A stretch of 64,000 nt of DNA from Argyresthia goedartella (GCA_949825045.1 OX463815.1:31859356-31923355); one strand, 5' to 3'; shown: positions 43,399-54,190, numbered from the stretch's first letter. Notes: a model not told the origin generated them from the letters alone. Made by a program: numbers and translations.

Positions 43399-43808
43399 AC
43401 AATGCCTCTAAATTTCTTCTCTGACAAATTTAATACTACGTTTGTACCATCCCACTATTGGAATACATTCCCACGCGCTTCACCCCCAAGTTCAGGGAGT
43501 ATTGGAGTCGTCGATAAGTCTGTGATTGGAGTGAAAGATCTGTGGCATCTCTCCATCATCCATTCATTCAAAATCCCATTTAGTGTCTAGTGAGAATGTA
43601 GAACTCTAGCTAGATCGGCTTTGTACATAAAACAAAATTATGTCACGACTGGAGATAGCAAGGGACACCACTTTCAACAAAATGATAGGACATAGTAAAA
43701 AATACTTAACAATAGGACGATACCTGAATACTCGCGTAACAGAACCAAATGTGTGACGGCCTGTTACATTAAGGCTTACCTGTAAACAAGAAACAAAATA
43801 ATATTAAT
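43399..43808. other. Unassigned, includes left target duplication of the LINE
   Basis: CAATGCCT near 43400 continues the composite repeat for about 50 bp. The remainder is not recognised, up to ATATTAAT at 43801-43808. Confidence 0.5.
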
Positions 43809-45457
43809 AGTCAATAGTCAATAGTCAAAGTACTTTATTACTGTAGATATTTACATATACTTAGCAAACGTCATTTTTTGCCTCTTCTCTACATTGGACC
43901 ACTGTGGGAGAAGAAGGGCGTAGAAACTCCCACAGATTTATTTTTAGATCTCTTTTAAAAATAGGTTGTGCTTAACTAATACAAATATGAAAAATTTAAT
44001 TGTTATGATTAATAAGCAGGAATAAATAATTACAAAATTATTAACAGCAAGGTCTGTGTTGAGCCAGATTAACCCCATACAGTCCTGTCATTTAAGTAAT
44101 CTTGAACATTGTAATATCCCTTTTTCGACAAAGTCGCTTTAACATGCTTTTTAAATTGCTCAAGTGGCAATTTCAAAATCTCCAGAGGTATCTTATTGTA
44201 GTAGAGAATGCACTGACCCTTGAAAGAATTGCTAACCTTCGCGAGTCTAAAACGGGGCGCACATAGTCTGTGATTATTTCTTAGGTTAACATTACAGCTG
44301 TCGCTAAGTTTGGAAAATGTTGTAAGGTTCTTGCGTACATACATTATATTTTCGAAAATAAATTGACTAGCTACTGTTAGTATGTCAATTTCTTTAAAAA
44401 GCTCTCTTAAGGAGTCTGTTCGTTTTAAATTATAAATTGCTCGAATAGCTCTTTTCTGTAAAATAAAAATAGTTTGAATATCCGCTGCTTTCCCCCACAA
44501 CAAGATACCATAGGACATCACACTATGAAAGTGACTAAAATATACTAGCCTAGATGTAGCCACATCCGTGCTTTGTCTGATGTTCCTAACAGCGTAAGCC
44601 GCAGAACTTAATTTACCAGCCAATTTATCTATGTGGGGTCCCCACTGCAATTTGCTATCAATGGTTATTCCAAGAAACTTCGTATCATTTACTAATTCTA
44701 ACGTGTTGTTGTCTAGCACTAAACTGGTCTCAACCTGCCTGACATTTGGAAGTGAGAATTTGATACACTTGGTTTTACCAGCGTTTAACAATAAATTATT
44801 AACTGTGAACCAATTCAAGGTTAAAGACAATACACCATTAACATCATAAAAGTCTCCTTTTTGTCTTTCAATTTTGAAGACCAGTGAAGTATCATCAGCA
44901 AACAACACTATGTCAGTTAATTTCTCCACCATGAAAGGCAGATCATTAATATATACCAGGAATAAGAAAGGGCCTAATATGGAACCTTGTGGAACGCCAA
45001 TTTTAACACTCGATCCATCAGATTTTACGCCGTTAACTTCTGCCTTTTGAATTCTATTGCTTAGGTATGATCTTAGTAGATCCAACGCTTTATTTCTAAC
45101 TCCGTAATGATTTAATTTAATTAATAGCGTATTATGATCAACACAATCAAACGCCTTCGACAGGTCGCAAAAAACTCCGATAGCATCCTGTGCGGCCTCC
45201 CATGCAGAATAAATATGAGATACAAGGGTAATACCTGCATCCGTAGTCGATTTACCCCTAGTGAAACCATATTGTTTAGCGTGGAGTTGTTTTGTACGGT
45301 TGAAGTGTGAGAGCATTTGATTGAGTATAATCTTTTCAAATATTTTACTTAGTGTTGGAAGAACAGATATTGGTCTGAAATTTGAAGGATCGCCCTTATC
45401 TCCCGATTTGAACAGCGGTATAAGTTTACTGTGTTTCATGAGGTCTGGAAAAGCCCC
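43809..45457 (-). mobile_element. CR1/Jockey-type LINE insertion, 5'-truncated, 8-bp target duplication
   Basis: ATATTAAT flanks it at 43801-43808 and 45458-45465. The 3' tail on the minus strand is a run of TTGACTA-like units (reverse of AGTCAATAGTCAATAGTCAA), followed inward by a 3' UTR with CTGTGGGAGTTTCTACGCCC. Tail type and UTR define a family with copies at 1210, 21835, 23165, 29340 and 40485. Confidence 0.88.
44069..45439 (-). CDS. LINE ORF2: reverse transcriptase domain, intact frame
   Basis: A 456-codon frame starts at an ATG at 45439; the frame is open slightly further (GAFPDL precedes Met1), so the ATG is an internal Met of a 5'-truncated ORF2 and the endonuclease domain is absent. 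RT motifs: DPSNFRPISVLPTLSKIFE (residues 18-36), GVFCDLSKAFDCVDHN (88-103, motif A Asp), KIGVPQGSILGPFLF (146-160), IVLFADDTSLVF (177-188, catalytic FADD) and FLGITIDSKLQWGPHI. The C-terminal region ends KGYYNVQDYLNDR. The enzyme would copy element RNA at a nicked target, but without the endonuclease and promoter this copy cannot move by itself. The lack of stops fits a recent insertion. Confidence 0.9.
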   Translation of the reverse strand: MKHSKLIPLFKSGDKGDPSNFRPISVLPTLSKIFEKIILNQMLSHFNRTKQLHAKQYGFTRGKSTTDAGITLVSHIYSAWEAAQDAIGVFCDLSKAFDCVDHNTLLIKLNHYGVRNKALDLLRSYLSNRIQKAEVNGVKSDGSSVKIGVPQGSILGPFLFLVYINDLPFMVEKLTDIVLFADDTSLVFKIERQKGDFYDVNGVLSLTLNWFTVNNLLLNAGKTKCIKFSLPNVRQVETSLVLDNNTLELVNDTKFLGITIDSKLQWGPHIDKLAGKLSSAAYAVRNIRQSTDVATSRLVYFSHFHSVMSYGILLWGKAADIQTIFILQKRAIRAIYNLKRTDSLRELFKEIDILTVASQFIFENIMYVRKNLTTFSKLSDSCNVNLRNNHRLCAPRFRLAKVSNSFKGQCILYYNKIPLEILKLPLEQFKKHVKATLSKKGYYNVQDYLNDRTVWG

Positions 45458-45465
45458 ATATTAAT

Positions 45466-46329
45466 TCTGATATTACAACAATATAATTATAATATAACAT
45501 GTAATCGTAATATACACTATAGTCAAACACACAAATGTTTCAACCAAACACGAAATTATTTTTAAAGCACAGAACAAGCGAAAGTGGAATATTCAAACCG
45601 AAACAAAGGTACCTGCTTAAAAAAGGTACAAGTATTACACTATATAAATCTACCGAGCAATCATTTCATTTAGGCAAAGAGAATATGTATACAACTCCAT
45701 AATATCCAAAAGCAGACCCAGGTAGCAACTAGAGGGGTAAATGATAATCCGGTAGAGAATAGTGATACCTTAGATGGTGCGGTCACACTAAAATGATGAA
45801 TGAAAGGAGATTGAAGACGAAATACCAACGACCGACGACCGACTATTCAATTTCACAGGGTAGGTATGATTGAGAAATAAACATATTCAATTTAGCATAA
45901 TGTTCGTAAGTTAATGATGCTTTGAAAACAAATGGTGCATTATTTGGTTTTCCGTCTTTGAAGGGACTAAAGAAACACAATCAGCCGAGTGCCGATATTT
46001 TTATTTCAAATCGCAAGATTCGCAAGGGAGGGCGAGAAATGTGGATGAATCGAAACAGGAGTGACATAAACAGATCTTAGTTATATGACATACATTCACA
46101 TTGTATTTCACGTTACTATCTCTGCTAGCCCATAAATTCCGTGGTCGAAAACTGGGAACCATATGAATGGTAGGGAAATGCGAAGATGTACAAAACGTAC
46201 AATATGGGGTGTACATTCGAAGCATCGTGTTTATGCGACAACATCTCACATTCAGGTTTCCTCAGCTGGTACACGTCACTCTTTTTAGGATGCCCTCTAC
46301 CCTTAAGAAACTTGGTATGTGTATGAAGT
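45466..46329. other. No feature recognised
   Basis: AT-rich DNA. The minus-strand frame at 46001-46249 has no recognised domain. Confidence 0.5.
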
Positions 46330-46560
46330 TCAGATGATAATATGGTACCGTTGAGCTGGTCTGACGGTGCAGCTTTAAGGAGGGAGAAGGAACCCTAGGA
46401 CCTTTACTTGTAAACCCAACGAGTTTTTGCTAATTTGTTTCGTCTTAACAAGACCTAGTGATTTCAAAAGGGAGACGGAAGACTGGTATTCTTACTTGTA
46501 ACCCCAACGAGTTTGAGCTCATTTCAAAAGGGCGTTTTTAGTTTTAAATCTACTATAATT
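46330..46560. repeat. Diverged tandem repeat related to the 33150 array
   Basis: GTAAACCCAACGAGTTT and GTAACCCCAACGAGTTTGAG recur about 80-100 bp apart, each near AGGGAGA-GGAA or AAAGGGAGACGGAAG, and TTTCGTCTTAACAAGACCTA resembles the TTCGTCTTGATAAG phrase of the 33150 array. Confidence 0.5.
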
Positions 46561-46959
46561 ATTTATATTGTTGTTGTACACGCTGCCCGTGTCAATTGTT
46601 CATCAGTGAGCACTCAAGCAGCACTAGGATAAGGGCGTCATCAATGGTGCTGTAGTTAATTGGTATGTAGTATTGTGTGACTTCTGTGTTACGCCCAAAA
46701 TTCTTTGCCAATTTCGTAAAACTGTAGCTTATAGACTTCATAATGATACCGTGTGAAACAATATTTACTGAACCTGCGAATGGTACTGTCTCCATCTCAA
46801 GACTAGTTGGGCACTACCTACCTATTCTCGAAACGTTTCGACGCACTTTCAAATCCTCATCTTCGCCCTCAATAGTTTTTACAGTTACAGTTTAAAGATG
46901 TAAATCAAACTGAGCTACTGCTCATACGAGATTTATTACACAAGAAATAACTATTGGCT

Positions 46960-47140
46960 CTGTGACCCCGCGAGGTTGTTGGTGGAAAGATGAACTTCTA
47001 ACATACAAACTTATGAATACACCTGATTACGTACATGGAGTATGAAAGGACCCGTATGAAGAGCCACCTAATTTGTTAAAATTTGTGCCGTTTGGGCCGT
47101 TTTTTACATCTTCAACTGAAATCTTTGTTTAGGTACTGAA
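46960..47140 (-). mobile_element. Dispersed repeat family X, reversed copy
   Basis: AACTTATGAATACACCTGAT and TACGTACATGGAGTATGAAA are the reverse of the family X phrase at 23975-24010. CTGAAATCTTTGTTTAGGTA at 47117 is the reverse of the 20-bp unit that is tandemly repeated at 50131. Confidence 0.55.
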
Positions 47141-47470
47141 AGGTACCACTAGCTAATAGTTATTTGTGCAACAAGAGAGCTAAGTTGATTTTTGCTGCGA
47201 GTGCTTGTTTGAGACTTATAGTTTCATCAACAAGGCACAAGATGCAGTAACTTTGGTCTCTTGTTGCACATACAACTTTTCATCTCAGCAATGAGAACAT
47301 AACATGATAAAATACAACACTGAAAAATCAAATAACATTTTTTTGTTATTTTTCTTGATAAACTTCGACTAATTTACACTACGGAATATTTATCTAATTG
47401 TATTATTCATCAATTAGAAGGGCTAGGAGATAGAATAAAATTATTTGGAATTTAATACTACAGATACTGC
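47141..47470. other. No feature recognised
   Basis: AT-rich, with TTGTGCAACAAGAGAG (about 47164) and its approximate reverse CTCTTGTTGCACA (about 47259) as the only structure. Confidence 0.45.
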
Positions 47471-47600
47471 AATCGAGTTAAAAATCGATAGCAATATTGC
47501 TAAGCCAATGTCACAGATATCTGTGACATTGGCGAAATCGCAAACAGCCAAAGAACATCGATTTATAACTCGATGCCCGTTGGCTGTTTGTGATTTCGCC
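47471..47600. mobile_element. Interlocked palindromes (foldback element)
   Basis: A perfect 28-bp palindrome CCAATGTCACAGAT/ATCTGTGACATTGG lies at 47505-47532. GCGAAATCGCAAACAGCCAA (47531-47550) pairs with 47580-47599 with one mismatch. ATCGAGTTAAAAATCGAT (47472) pairs with ATCGATTTATAACTCGAT (47557). The pairings overlap, so only some can form at one time. Confidence 0.75.
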
Positions 47601-47913
47601 TTCGTCCGCGACATTCAAAATTAAAAAGCTACTTTGTCTCAATCAGTGAGCAACATTTTACAATGGTCGTACAACCGACAGTGTGCGCGCAAGGTGCGGT
47701 TTGTCTGATTCGTAACGGTTGGGAAGGTCGCGTTTACAACTTGAAAGCATCAATTAGCGGTATTGGGTCAATTTTAAAAATCTGTAGGGAATTTGATACT
47801 GTACTCTTGTCGTATGATGTTCCATGGTTATTATTGGTGTAATAAATAACAAAGTGAACGACTTACAGCTATATCACACAATGTGTCTATTTTATATTTG
47901 CAATGTGAAAGAC

Positions 47914-48124
47914 GTACATACATACATTTACATACAAACACATACATTGCTTTTGGCCCCACACTAGGATTCCCTGTGTCGTGGGTACCAGAAACAGCGA
48001 CATCACACACATATAAACATCCAGGACCTGGGGTTGTTTTTTTCTGTATCCCCAGCCGGGGATCGAACCCGGAACCTCTCGCATCGGTAGGCAGAGCCAC
48101 AAACGCAGCGCCAGAGAGGTGACG
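47914..48124 (-). mobile_element. SINE-2 copy, full length
   Basis: Minus strand: CTCTCTGGCGCTGCGTTTGT, GGGTTCGATCCCCGGCTGGG, CAGGTCCTGGATGTTTATAT, TGTGTGATGTCGCTGTTTCT, and a TGTATGTAAATGTATGTATG tail. Short frames here on both strands (47831-48211) are SINE sequence. Confidence 0.82.
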
Positions 48125-49007
48125 AGTAGTATAGTAAAAACTAACAATATCATGCTTTTCAACATTTCTTGACAATGAACAGAATGTATAAAGAAAGGAA
48201 TCTCCTGTCATTTAGTAGGAAACGCTTCATTTATTACGTTCGCCCATTGTCCTTCAAAGATTAGAAGTTCAAGGCTATACTTTCCCCTAGGCATTCGGGG
48301 GGGGGTTAAAATTACCTGCTGGTGAATGTTGAATGACCTTCTCACATGGGACCTCAACGTGAAAGCATTCGTAAATATCGCTGAGGTAGGAACGAAGAAT
48401 GCCACTCTGGTATAAGTACTGGTGGAATGCCACTTCTATCTTGCCATACATTGAGTAGTACTCGGTAATCGCTTGAGGCACAAAGCATCATTCTAGTAGG
48501 AGAACAGGGGGTTATGAATGGTCCGGATACACAACCAACAGCTCACAGTTTGACTGGTACTTGAAGGCATGCTGTCACTGTTTGCAGCTCGGGAAATGAC
48601 GCCATTATGAAATATAAGCGGCACTTAATCTGAGGAGCTGTCTGTGCGTTCAGAGTCTCGGTGATATCTCAAGTCTGATAGCCAGGAGACAAAGCTTAAT
48701 TCATTGTGAAATTAAGCATAGGAATCTAAAATGTAACGAAACAGCAGGATTTTTAGAAGGCCGTAGTATGGTTCTTAGTATCTTTATCGCAAAGGTGAGC
48801 CCTTTTCTTGCCAAAACTAATGAATGATCCTCATTACTTAGCCAATTACTCTTAGTTTTAGGTCGAGTAAAAGTAACCTTAAGGGTCGACCTACACCTAA
48901 TTAAACCTCAAAGTTTGGGTCCTAGGAGATATTGCTAAAGGAGGTAGATAGGTATACCAGTTAAATTAGACAACTGTATTTATCTTCGTAGGTTGCTGCT
49001 CGGTGAG
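48125..49007. other. No supported gene
   Basis: A run of nine G at about 48298 stands out. The minus-strand frames at 48208-48481 overlap each other and have no recognised domain. Confidence 0.45.
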
Positions 49008-49110
49008 AGCTCCTTGGTCTAGTGGTTGTCTCACTTGCTTCTCACGCTGGAGATATAGTTCGAATCCGATGCTGACCATGTACGAAGGGGATAATTAATT
49101 TATCTTACGT
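49008..49110 (+). mobile_element. SINE-3-like head with a different body
   Basis: GAGCTCCTTGGTCTAGTGGT then TGTCTCACTTGCTTCTCACG and GTTCGAATCCGATGCTGACC form a tRNA-like head; CATGTACGA follows as in SINE-3. Downstream the body to about 49380 diverges from the other copies. Confidence 0.5.
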
Positions 49111-49899
49111 ACAATATCGGAAGACCCGGCCACTATCGCTACTTGGTAGCAGTCGTCGAAAAAACCCCAACCCGCATGAGCCAACGTGATAGAGTATGGC
49201 TCATTCTTACTCGTATCCGGGTAAAGGCATGTACCCTTCGGTGAGGATATTAATGGACCACATTTATAATGTTGCTGAAGGTAGGCTTCGTTAGGCCACA
49301 GCTATAGATATACCCACTCATATGAAGGGTTCCTGGCGGGGTTTGTTTGCACTCCTGTTAGAACGACCGTATATAAAATAGTCATCCGCACACCATTTTC
49401 ATGATGCAAAAAACAACGGAGGCAGTAAACTGATTCACATCAAAAATTATCAAACATTATTTGTACATCTTCTTACAACACTTTTTTTTATTCTCCATTG
49501 AAAGCTAAAAAAACGTTGTGATGTGAGATAACGAAAGGAGTTCATCGACCTCAAAATATTCAGTTAAAACGGAGAAAGTGAAAAAATAACACACTGTGTT
49601 TATAATGAGTGATATATGGAGTAAAAGGTACACACACAATCTTCAGGGACTTATTGCGAGTTTCGTAGAGACGGTAATTGAACAACAACAAATGTAAGAC
49701 TTGCCTGCTTAGATATGCATTTTGCACAAAGGCTTACGTGTTTATCTTTACTGCGTAACTGTCTTAAGATTTACAAGTGAAATTGTAAATAATTACAAAA
49801 GATACAAAACAAAGTCTTCTGTTGCAATAAAACTTAGACACTGTTAATGTTAATTGAAATATCTAGAGCTTCGTAACTACTGGGATAGAAATCCTACTT
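49111..49899. other. No supported gene
   Basis: Up to about 49380 this may be a diverged SINE body (AACCCGCATGAGCCAACGTG). The rest is AT-rich and unassigned. Confidence 0.4.
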
Positions 49900-50130
49900 A
49901 TTGACCGAGCAAGCGAAGCTTCTCCCTTCAGCTTGGGCAAAAATGCTTTTGTATATCTGGACTTTTGTCCAGATTTCTGTCCGGCTGTTCTCCTCTATAG
50001 GTCGCATTCGTCAAACGATTCTCGTGAAATTTTGTGAGCTGGGTCGATAATTATATGGTATTTTTTGTCAATTCAGTATATGGAAATTTTTCAAAATGGC
50101 GGAGATCCTTATCTCCGCCATTTTGAAAAA
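49900..50130 (+). mobile_element. Repeat related to 54885-55150, ending in a perfect palindrome
   Basis: GATTTCTGTCCGGCTGTTCT then CCTCTATAGGTCGCATTCGT and GATAATTATATGGTATTTTT correspond to the segment at 55030-55150. At 50087-50106, TTTTTCAAAATGGCGGAGAT is exactly complementary to 50111-50130 with CCTT between. Confidence 0.65.
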
Positions 50131-50205
50131 TACCTAAACAAAGATTTCAGTACCTAAACAAACCTTTCAGTACCTAAACAAACCTTTCAGTACCTAAACA
50201 AAGCA
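50131..50205. repeat. 20-bp tandem repeat, 3.7 units
   Basis: TACCTAAACAAACCTTTCAG repeats at 50131, 50151, 50171 and (partial) 50191. It starts at the very base after the palindrome. Confidence 0.92.
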
Positions 50206-50870
50206 ACCACTGACGCACGCGATTTTGCATTGCAAGGAGCTAGATCATAGCCGCATCGTGGAGATTCGATCCTCATTAGATTGTTACAATCCACATTATC
50301 TTAACAGCGTCAGTAGGTTTGTTTACGGTTTGTTTTTCACCGGGAGATATTTTTCTATATCCACGCACAAAATAGTTTTATCATACGGGCAATAAAACTT
50401 CGTCACGTAAGTCTCACGGCGCGGCGTTTTCCTTCAAGGTGCGGGAAACGTAACAATTTATCACTGTCATTTGCTAGTTCACCCTCGACAAGGCACTTGT
50501 TGAGTCTATAAACGTGTAACGTGTTTTTGCTACACAATACATACTTAGTACTTATTTACAGTACTATTCCCCAGACGATTCGACTAGCTAGCCAGCCGCT
50601 AGGACTTAAAAGTGTGAATATATTTTTCGGGTACATCTTATAAAAGCCCGCGAGCCAAACTTTCTGCTGTATTCTTTATGTAGCAGGACAAAAACACGGT
50701 CTACTTTGAGAGTCTTGTGAAGATACGGACGAAAAGTGTCACAGCGAGTCTTTGTTAGATAGTACACAATCTAAAGTTATCACAATCACCACGAGATAGC
50801 TCCATGGCCGCTGTACACTCTCGCTTCAGACCACGAGAGGCTGATGTACTGGTACATTGCGTTTCGCTAT
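50206..50870. other. No feature recognised
   Basis: CACGAGATAGCTCCATGGCC and GCTTCAGACCACGAGAGG near 50790-50840 may be a faint tRNA-like SINE head. Nothing firm. Confidence 0.4.
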
Positions 50871-51172
50871 ATAATAATAATAATAATACCTTGGACACTA
50901 TTTACACACATTGATCTAGCCCCAAACTAGGATTTCCTGTATCTTGGGTACTTGGGGACAAAGATACACATACTTATATAGATAAATATTATACTTATAT
51001 AGATAAATATTATACTTATATAGATAAATATTATACTTAGATAGATAAACAACCATGACTTGGGTACAAACTTTCGTTCTCATCAAACAAATATTTGACC
51101 CCACCGGGACTCGAACCCAGGACCCTTGGCTTCGTAGGCAGGGTCACTGCCGACTCGGCCATTCGGGTTGTC
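50871..51172 (-). mobile_element. SINE-1 copy D with internal 21-bp triplication
   Basis: It has the full SINE-1 head (reverse of CCGACTCGGCCATTCGGGTT) and tail. The segment ACTTATATAGATAAATATTA then T is present three times in tandem (about 50971-51033), where other copies have one. The extra repeats make it about 50 bp longer than copy C. Confidence 0.85.
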
Positions 51173-51173
51173 A

Positions 51174-51198
51174 AATATATATATATATATATATATTT
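51174..51198. repeat. (AT)n microsatellite
   Basis: About 12 AT units directly follow the head of SINE-1 copy D. Confidence 0.9.
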
Positions 51199-51466
51199 GG
51201 CGAGAGTGTTCGACAGCCATGAGGAGCAGAGTAGATGTAGGAGAGCTTAGCAAACTTTGTTGATGAAACTATAATTGGCAGGAATCCTGTCGAAACCGCT
51301 TTAAGCCGGTTCGATAACTTCAGAGCCTCTGGTAGTGAGGAAATTATCTGAAATAGTAATAATACGGGTACATTACTTTAGAGTTAGCCCACTACTACGA
51401 AACCACCCTAGTTAAACGCATTTGCTCATTACCAATCGAATGAAAATAAGAGTATAATACCTTGGA

Positions 51467-51719
51467 CAATAATAATAATACCTTGGACACCTTTTACACA
51501 CATTGATCTAGCCCCAAACTATGATTCCCTGTATCTTGGGTACTAGACAACGATATATATACATATATAGATAAATGTTATACTTAGATAGATAAACAAC
51601 CATGACTAGGGTACAAACATCCGTTCTCATCAAACAAACATTTGCCCCCACCGGGGCTCGAACCCGGGACCCTTGGTTTCGTAGGCAGCGTCACTGCCGA
51701 CTCGGCCATTCGGGTCGTA
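51467..51719 (-). mobile_element. SINE-1 copy E, full length
   Basis: Its B-box-like segment reads GGGTTCGAGCCCCGGTGG on the minus strand, the least diverged of the five. The tail end is duplicated: TACCTTGGACAAT precedes a second ATAATACCTTGGACAC. Copies D and E lie 300 bp apart in the same direction. Confidence 0.85.
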
Positions 51720-53084
51720 CATACGTACGTACGTATCTGGCATCGAGGGACCCAATGATCTATGTATGGGTCTAGACTACAGTCAAAGACCTGGTAGTTT
51801 TACCCTCCCCAGACAGACTAATAAAGAAAGAGGATTATTACCATTGCTTGGCAAGGAGTTCCCTAATGGACACTGGCTTGATTGACCTGGTATGCATTAG
51901 CCCAATGCGAAAACTAATATATTCTATAATATAGCTGTATTGTATGGCAGTACTATTGAGTACAATCTATCGTGATGTTTATGCGTAACGTAACTCAACT
52001 ATTATGTATTATCACACTTTACTATCAACACTTAATCATGTGTTTAAATTACCTACGTAGTACCAAAGAGGTCAGCGACGAAAGAGTATTTTGAGTAATG
52101 CTGAATCGGCGCAGTCTTCAGTTAGTCAAAATCTCTTAGAAGATGAAAAATAAACATTTTTGACCCCCGCGGAAAAAAGAGTGGTGTTACATGTTTGAAG
52201 TGTGTGCGTGTCTCTCCGTTGCACCCTAGCGGTCAAACGAGTGGACGGAAGTTAATACAATTTTTTGTAAATAGTGGTAGACTTCCATGATGGTTCTTAG
52301 CAATGTTTTATTTAAATCGGTTCAGTGGTTCAAAAGTTATCAGCTTGACAAGGTAACAAGTCAGCCAAATTTTAGACTTAAGGTTTTATTTATTGTCAGG
52401 GGGGTGTTTTACATTTTTTATTTATTCACGCATAATCAGTAAAAAGGCGAAATAATAATAGAGATTATAAAGTACTACGTACAATTTGGAAGTCTGATTC
52501 CAGAGGCACTATACGAATTAACCCTTATGTGGACTGAAGGATTATACATCCCACCAGATTGGCATGGTAATAAATGCGAAAACCACTTAACAAATTACCC
52601 TCTCAGCTGTGGGACCATCAACTGATGATTGATTATTTTTCATAGGTTGGGAACTTTATTACCAATCAAGATAATGTTCTAAATCGCAAGCCATTTTTTG
52701 ATCTACACAGAGATAAATTTGAAAATAGAACATGACAACCGGGCAAGAGCTGTCGCATTTCAAGCCGTCGTTTAGTGCGTCAGTTGACTTGACGTCTTCC
52801 GGCTTTCACCTCGTGACGTAGTGGGACCGAGTGTATAGATGGATGTTCCGAAAAATATATTTCCCTTGTAGTTTTTTCCATTCGCGTTTTTTTCCACGGT
52901 TTTTTTTCTATAGGTTTTATTTACTAGTAGTATAAATTTCTAAGACATTTATTTTCCTATGCATTTATTTATTTTCTCCATCCTTATTTTTCATTTACAT
53001 ATGTTTTACCGCTATTCTAATTTTCCAGGTGTTTATTTTCTCACTTTCACACTTCACTTTAGGCTAGTTTTAACTTAAATCCAA
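51720..53084. other. No supported gene
   Basis: At 52290-52370, AAATCGGTTCAGTGGTTCAA resembles RTE-type 3' UTR phrasing. At 52530-52600 the phrase ACATCCCACCAGATT recurs from 28400. Otherwise unassigned. Confidence 0.4.
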
Positions 53085-53190
53085 ACACGTTACGCCTTTT
53101 CTCATACGGGGTGGCAGAGGCACAGATGCACGATTTTCACTACTCCATTTTGTGAGACGGGGGGCTAGCCCATCGCCGAAGTTAAGGAGA
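53085..53190 (-). mobile_element. SINE-3 3' fragment
   Basis: TTACGCCTTTTCTCATACGG then GGTGGCAGAGGCACAG and GGGGGGCTAGCCCATCGCCG are the reversed family 3' end, with a short internal deletion. Confidence 0.65.
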
Positions 53191-53276
53191 TATGTATGAC
53201 ACAAAACAAAATACAGAAAATAAAACAAGTTAGGCATCGCGGAGTCAAATCACCAGCCAGACTACTTAATTTATTT

Positions 53277-53680
53277 TATCTACACACATATCATAAACCC
53301 TCTTTACTGCGTACAAAAACCGCACGTTACGATTAGCATTATGTTAAACAACTTGGTAAAAACTCATTTCTTATCTGAAAAATTACACATTATGACCATA
53401 ATGTGTAATTTTTCTACACATTATGACATTCAAATTTCGAACGCCGACGCCCGCCTGCATGCCGCCCCTAGTTTGTCTGTGAAGTTGGTACTCACATTCA
53501 AATTTCGAACGCCCGAAGTTGGTGCTACAGAACAAGCTAAACAACTGCAGAGCCACAATGCCGGTCAAACATGCGGTTCATGAACACATCAAAGAGAGCT
53601 TATGATATGTGTGTAGATAAACTAGTGTATGTAACTGTACATAATTAGGCATTAAAACTCTCGAGAGATATTATTATGAA
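53277..53680 (+). mobile_element. Composite inverted-repeat element, copy 4
   Basis: The ends TATCTACACACATATCATAA (53277-53296) and TTATGATATGTGTGTAGATA (53600-53619) are perfect 20-bp inverted repeats. Inside, GAAAAATTACACATTAT (53377-53393) and its exact complement (53398-53414) form a hairpin. The following GGCATTAAAACTCTCGAG arm is present, but the matching second arm of that hairpin is not found here. Confidence 0.78.
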
Positions 53681-53885
53681 ACTATTTATTATGAAATTAT
53701 ATGAAAAGGCGAATGGAAAAAACACAAGGAAAATATTATTTCGGAATATTCATCTATACACTCGTGGGACCATGTCTAACTACATCAAAGACCCTGTCGC
53801 CCTGGTGATAAGCCCTGACGTATCTGCTGAACACAAAGTCTTTATTTTTTCCTCTGCATGATCAAGAAAGATAAGACAGTAATGT

Positions 53886-53930
53886 ATCCCAGTCCTAAAC
53901 TGAAGTAATACTTCAGTTTAGGACTGGGAT
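53886..53930. repeat. Perfect 22-bp inverted repeat with 1-nt centre
   Basis: ATCCCAGTCCTAAACTGAAG then TA (53886-53907) is exactly complementary to 53909-53930. Such a tight palindrome is prone to cruciform formation and deletion, so it is probably young. Confidence 0.9.
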
Positions 53931-54100
53931 TCATTTTGCATAGCCAGCAATGTAAACATGAGGGCCCTCAGACCCTCTCCGACAAAATACAAAGCCCGAC
54001 CTAATGAACCCTAACAGCGAAGCCCTTTAACTACAAGTTGGATACTTTGTTTGGCGCTGACCACACTTGTACCCTTTTTACTGAATGTTGCCAGTACGGT

Positions 54101-54190
54101 TACGACGGCCTCTCTGGCGCTGCGGTAGTGGCTCTGCCTACCATGCGAGAGGTCCCGGGTTCGATCCCCGGCTGGGGTTAAAGAAAAAAA
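54101..54190 (+). mobile_element. SINE-2 head only
   Basis: CGACGGCCTCTCTGGCGCTG, GGTAGTGGCTCTGCCTACCA and GGGTTCGATCCCCGGCTGGG form a very well-kept tRNA-like head with A- and B-box-like parts, then an A-run. The body is missing. The high conservation could reflect youth. Confidence 0.75.

Noticed and set aside
47831..48211. 126-codon minus-strand frame
   Set aside because: Most of it is the SINE-2 copy at 47914-48124.
53676..53861. 61-codon plus-strand frame after composite copy 4
   Set aside because: The start lies in repeat sequence and no homology or motif is apparent.
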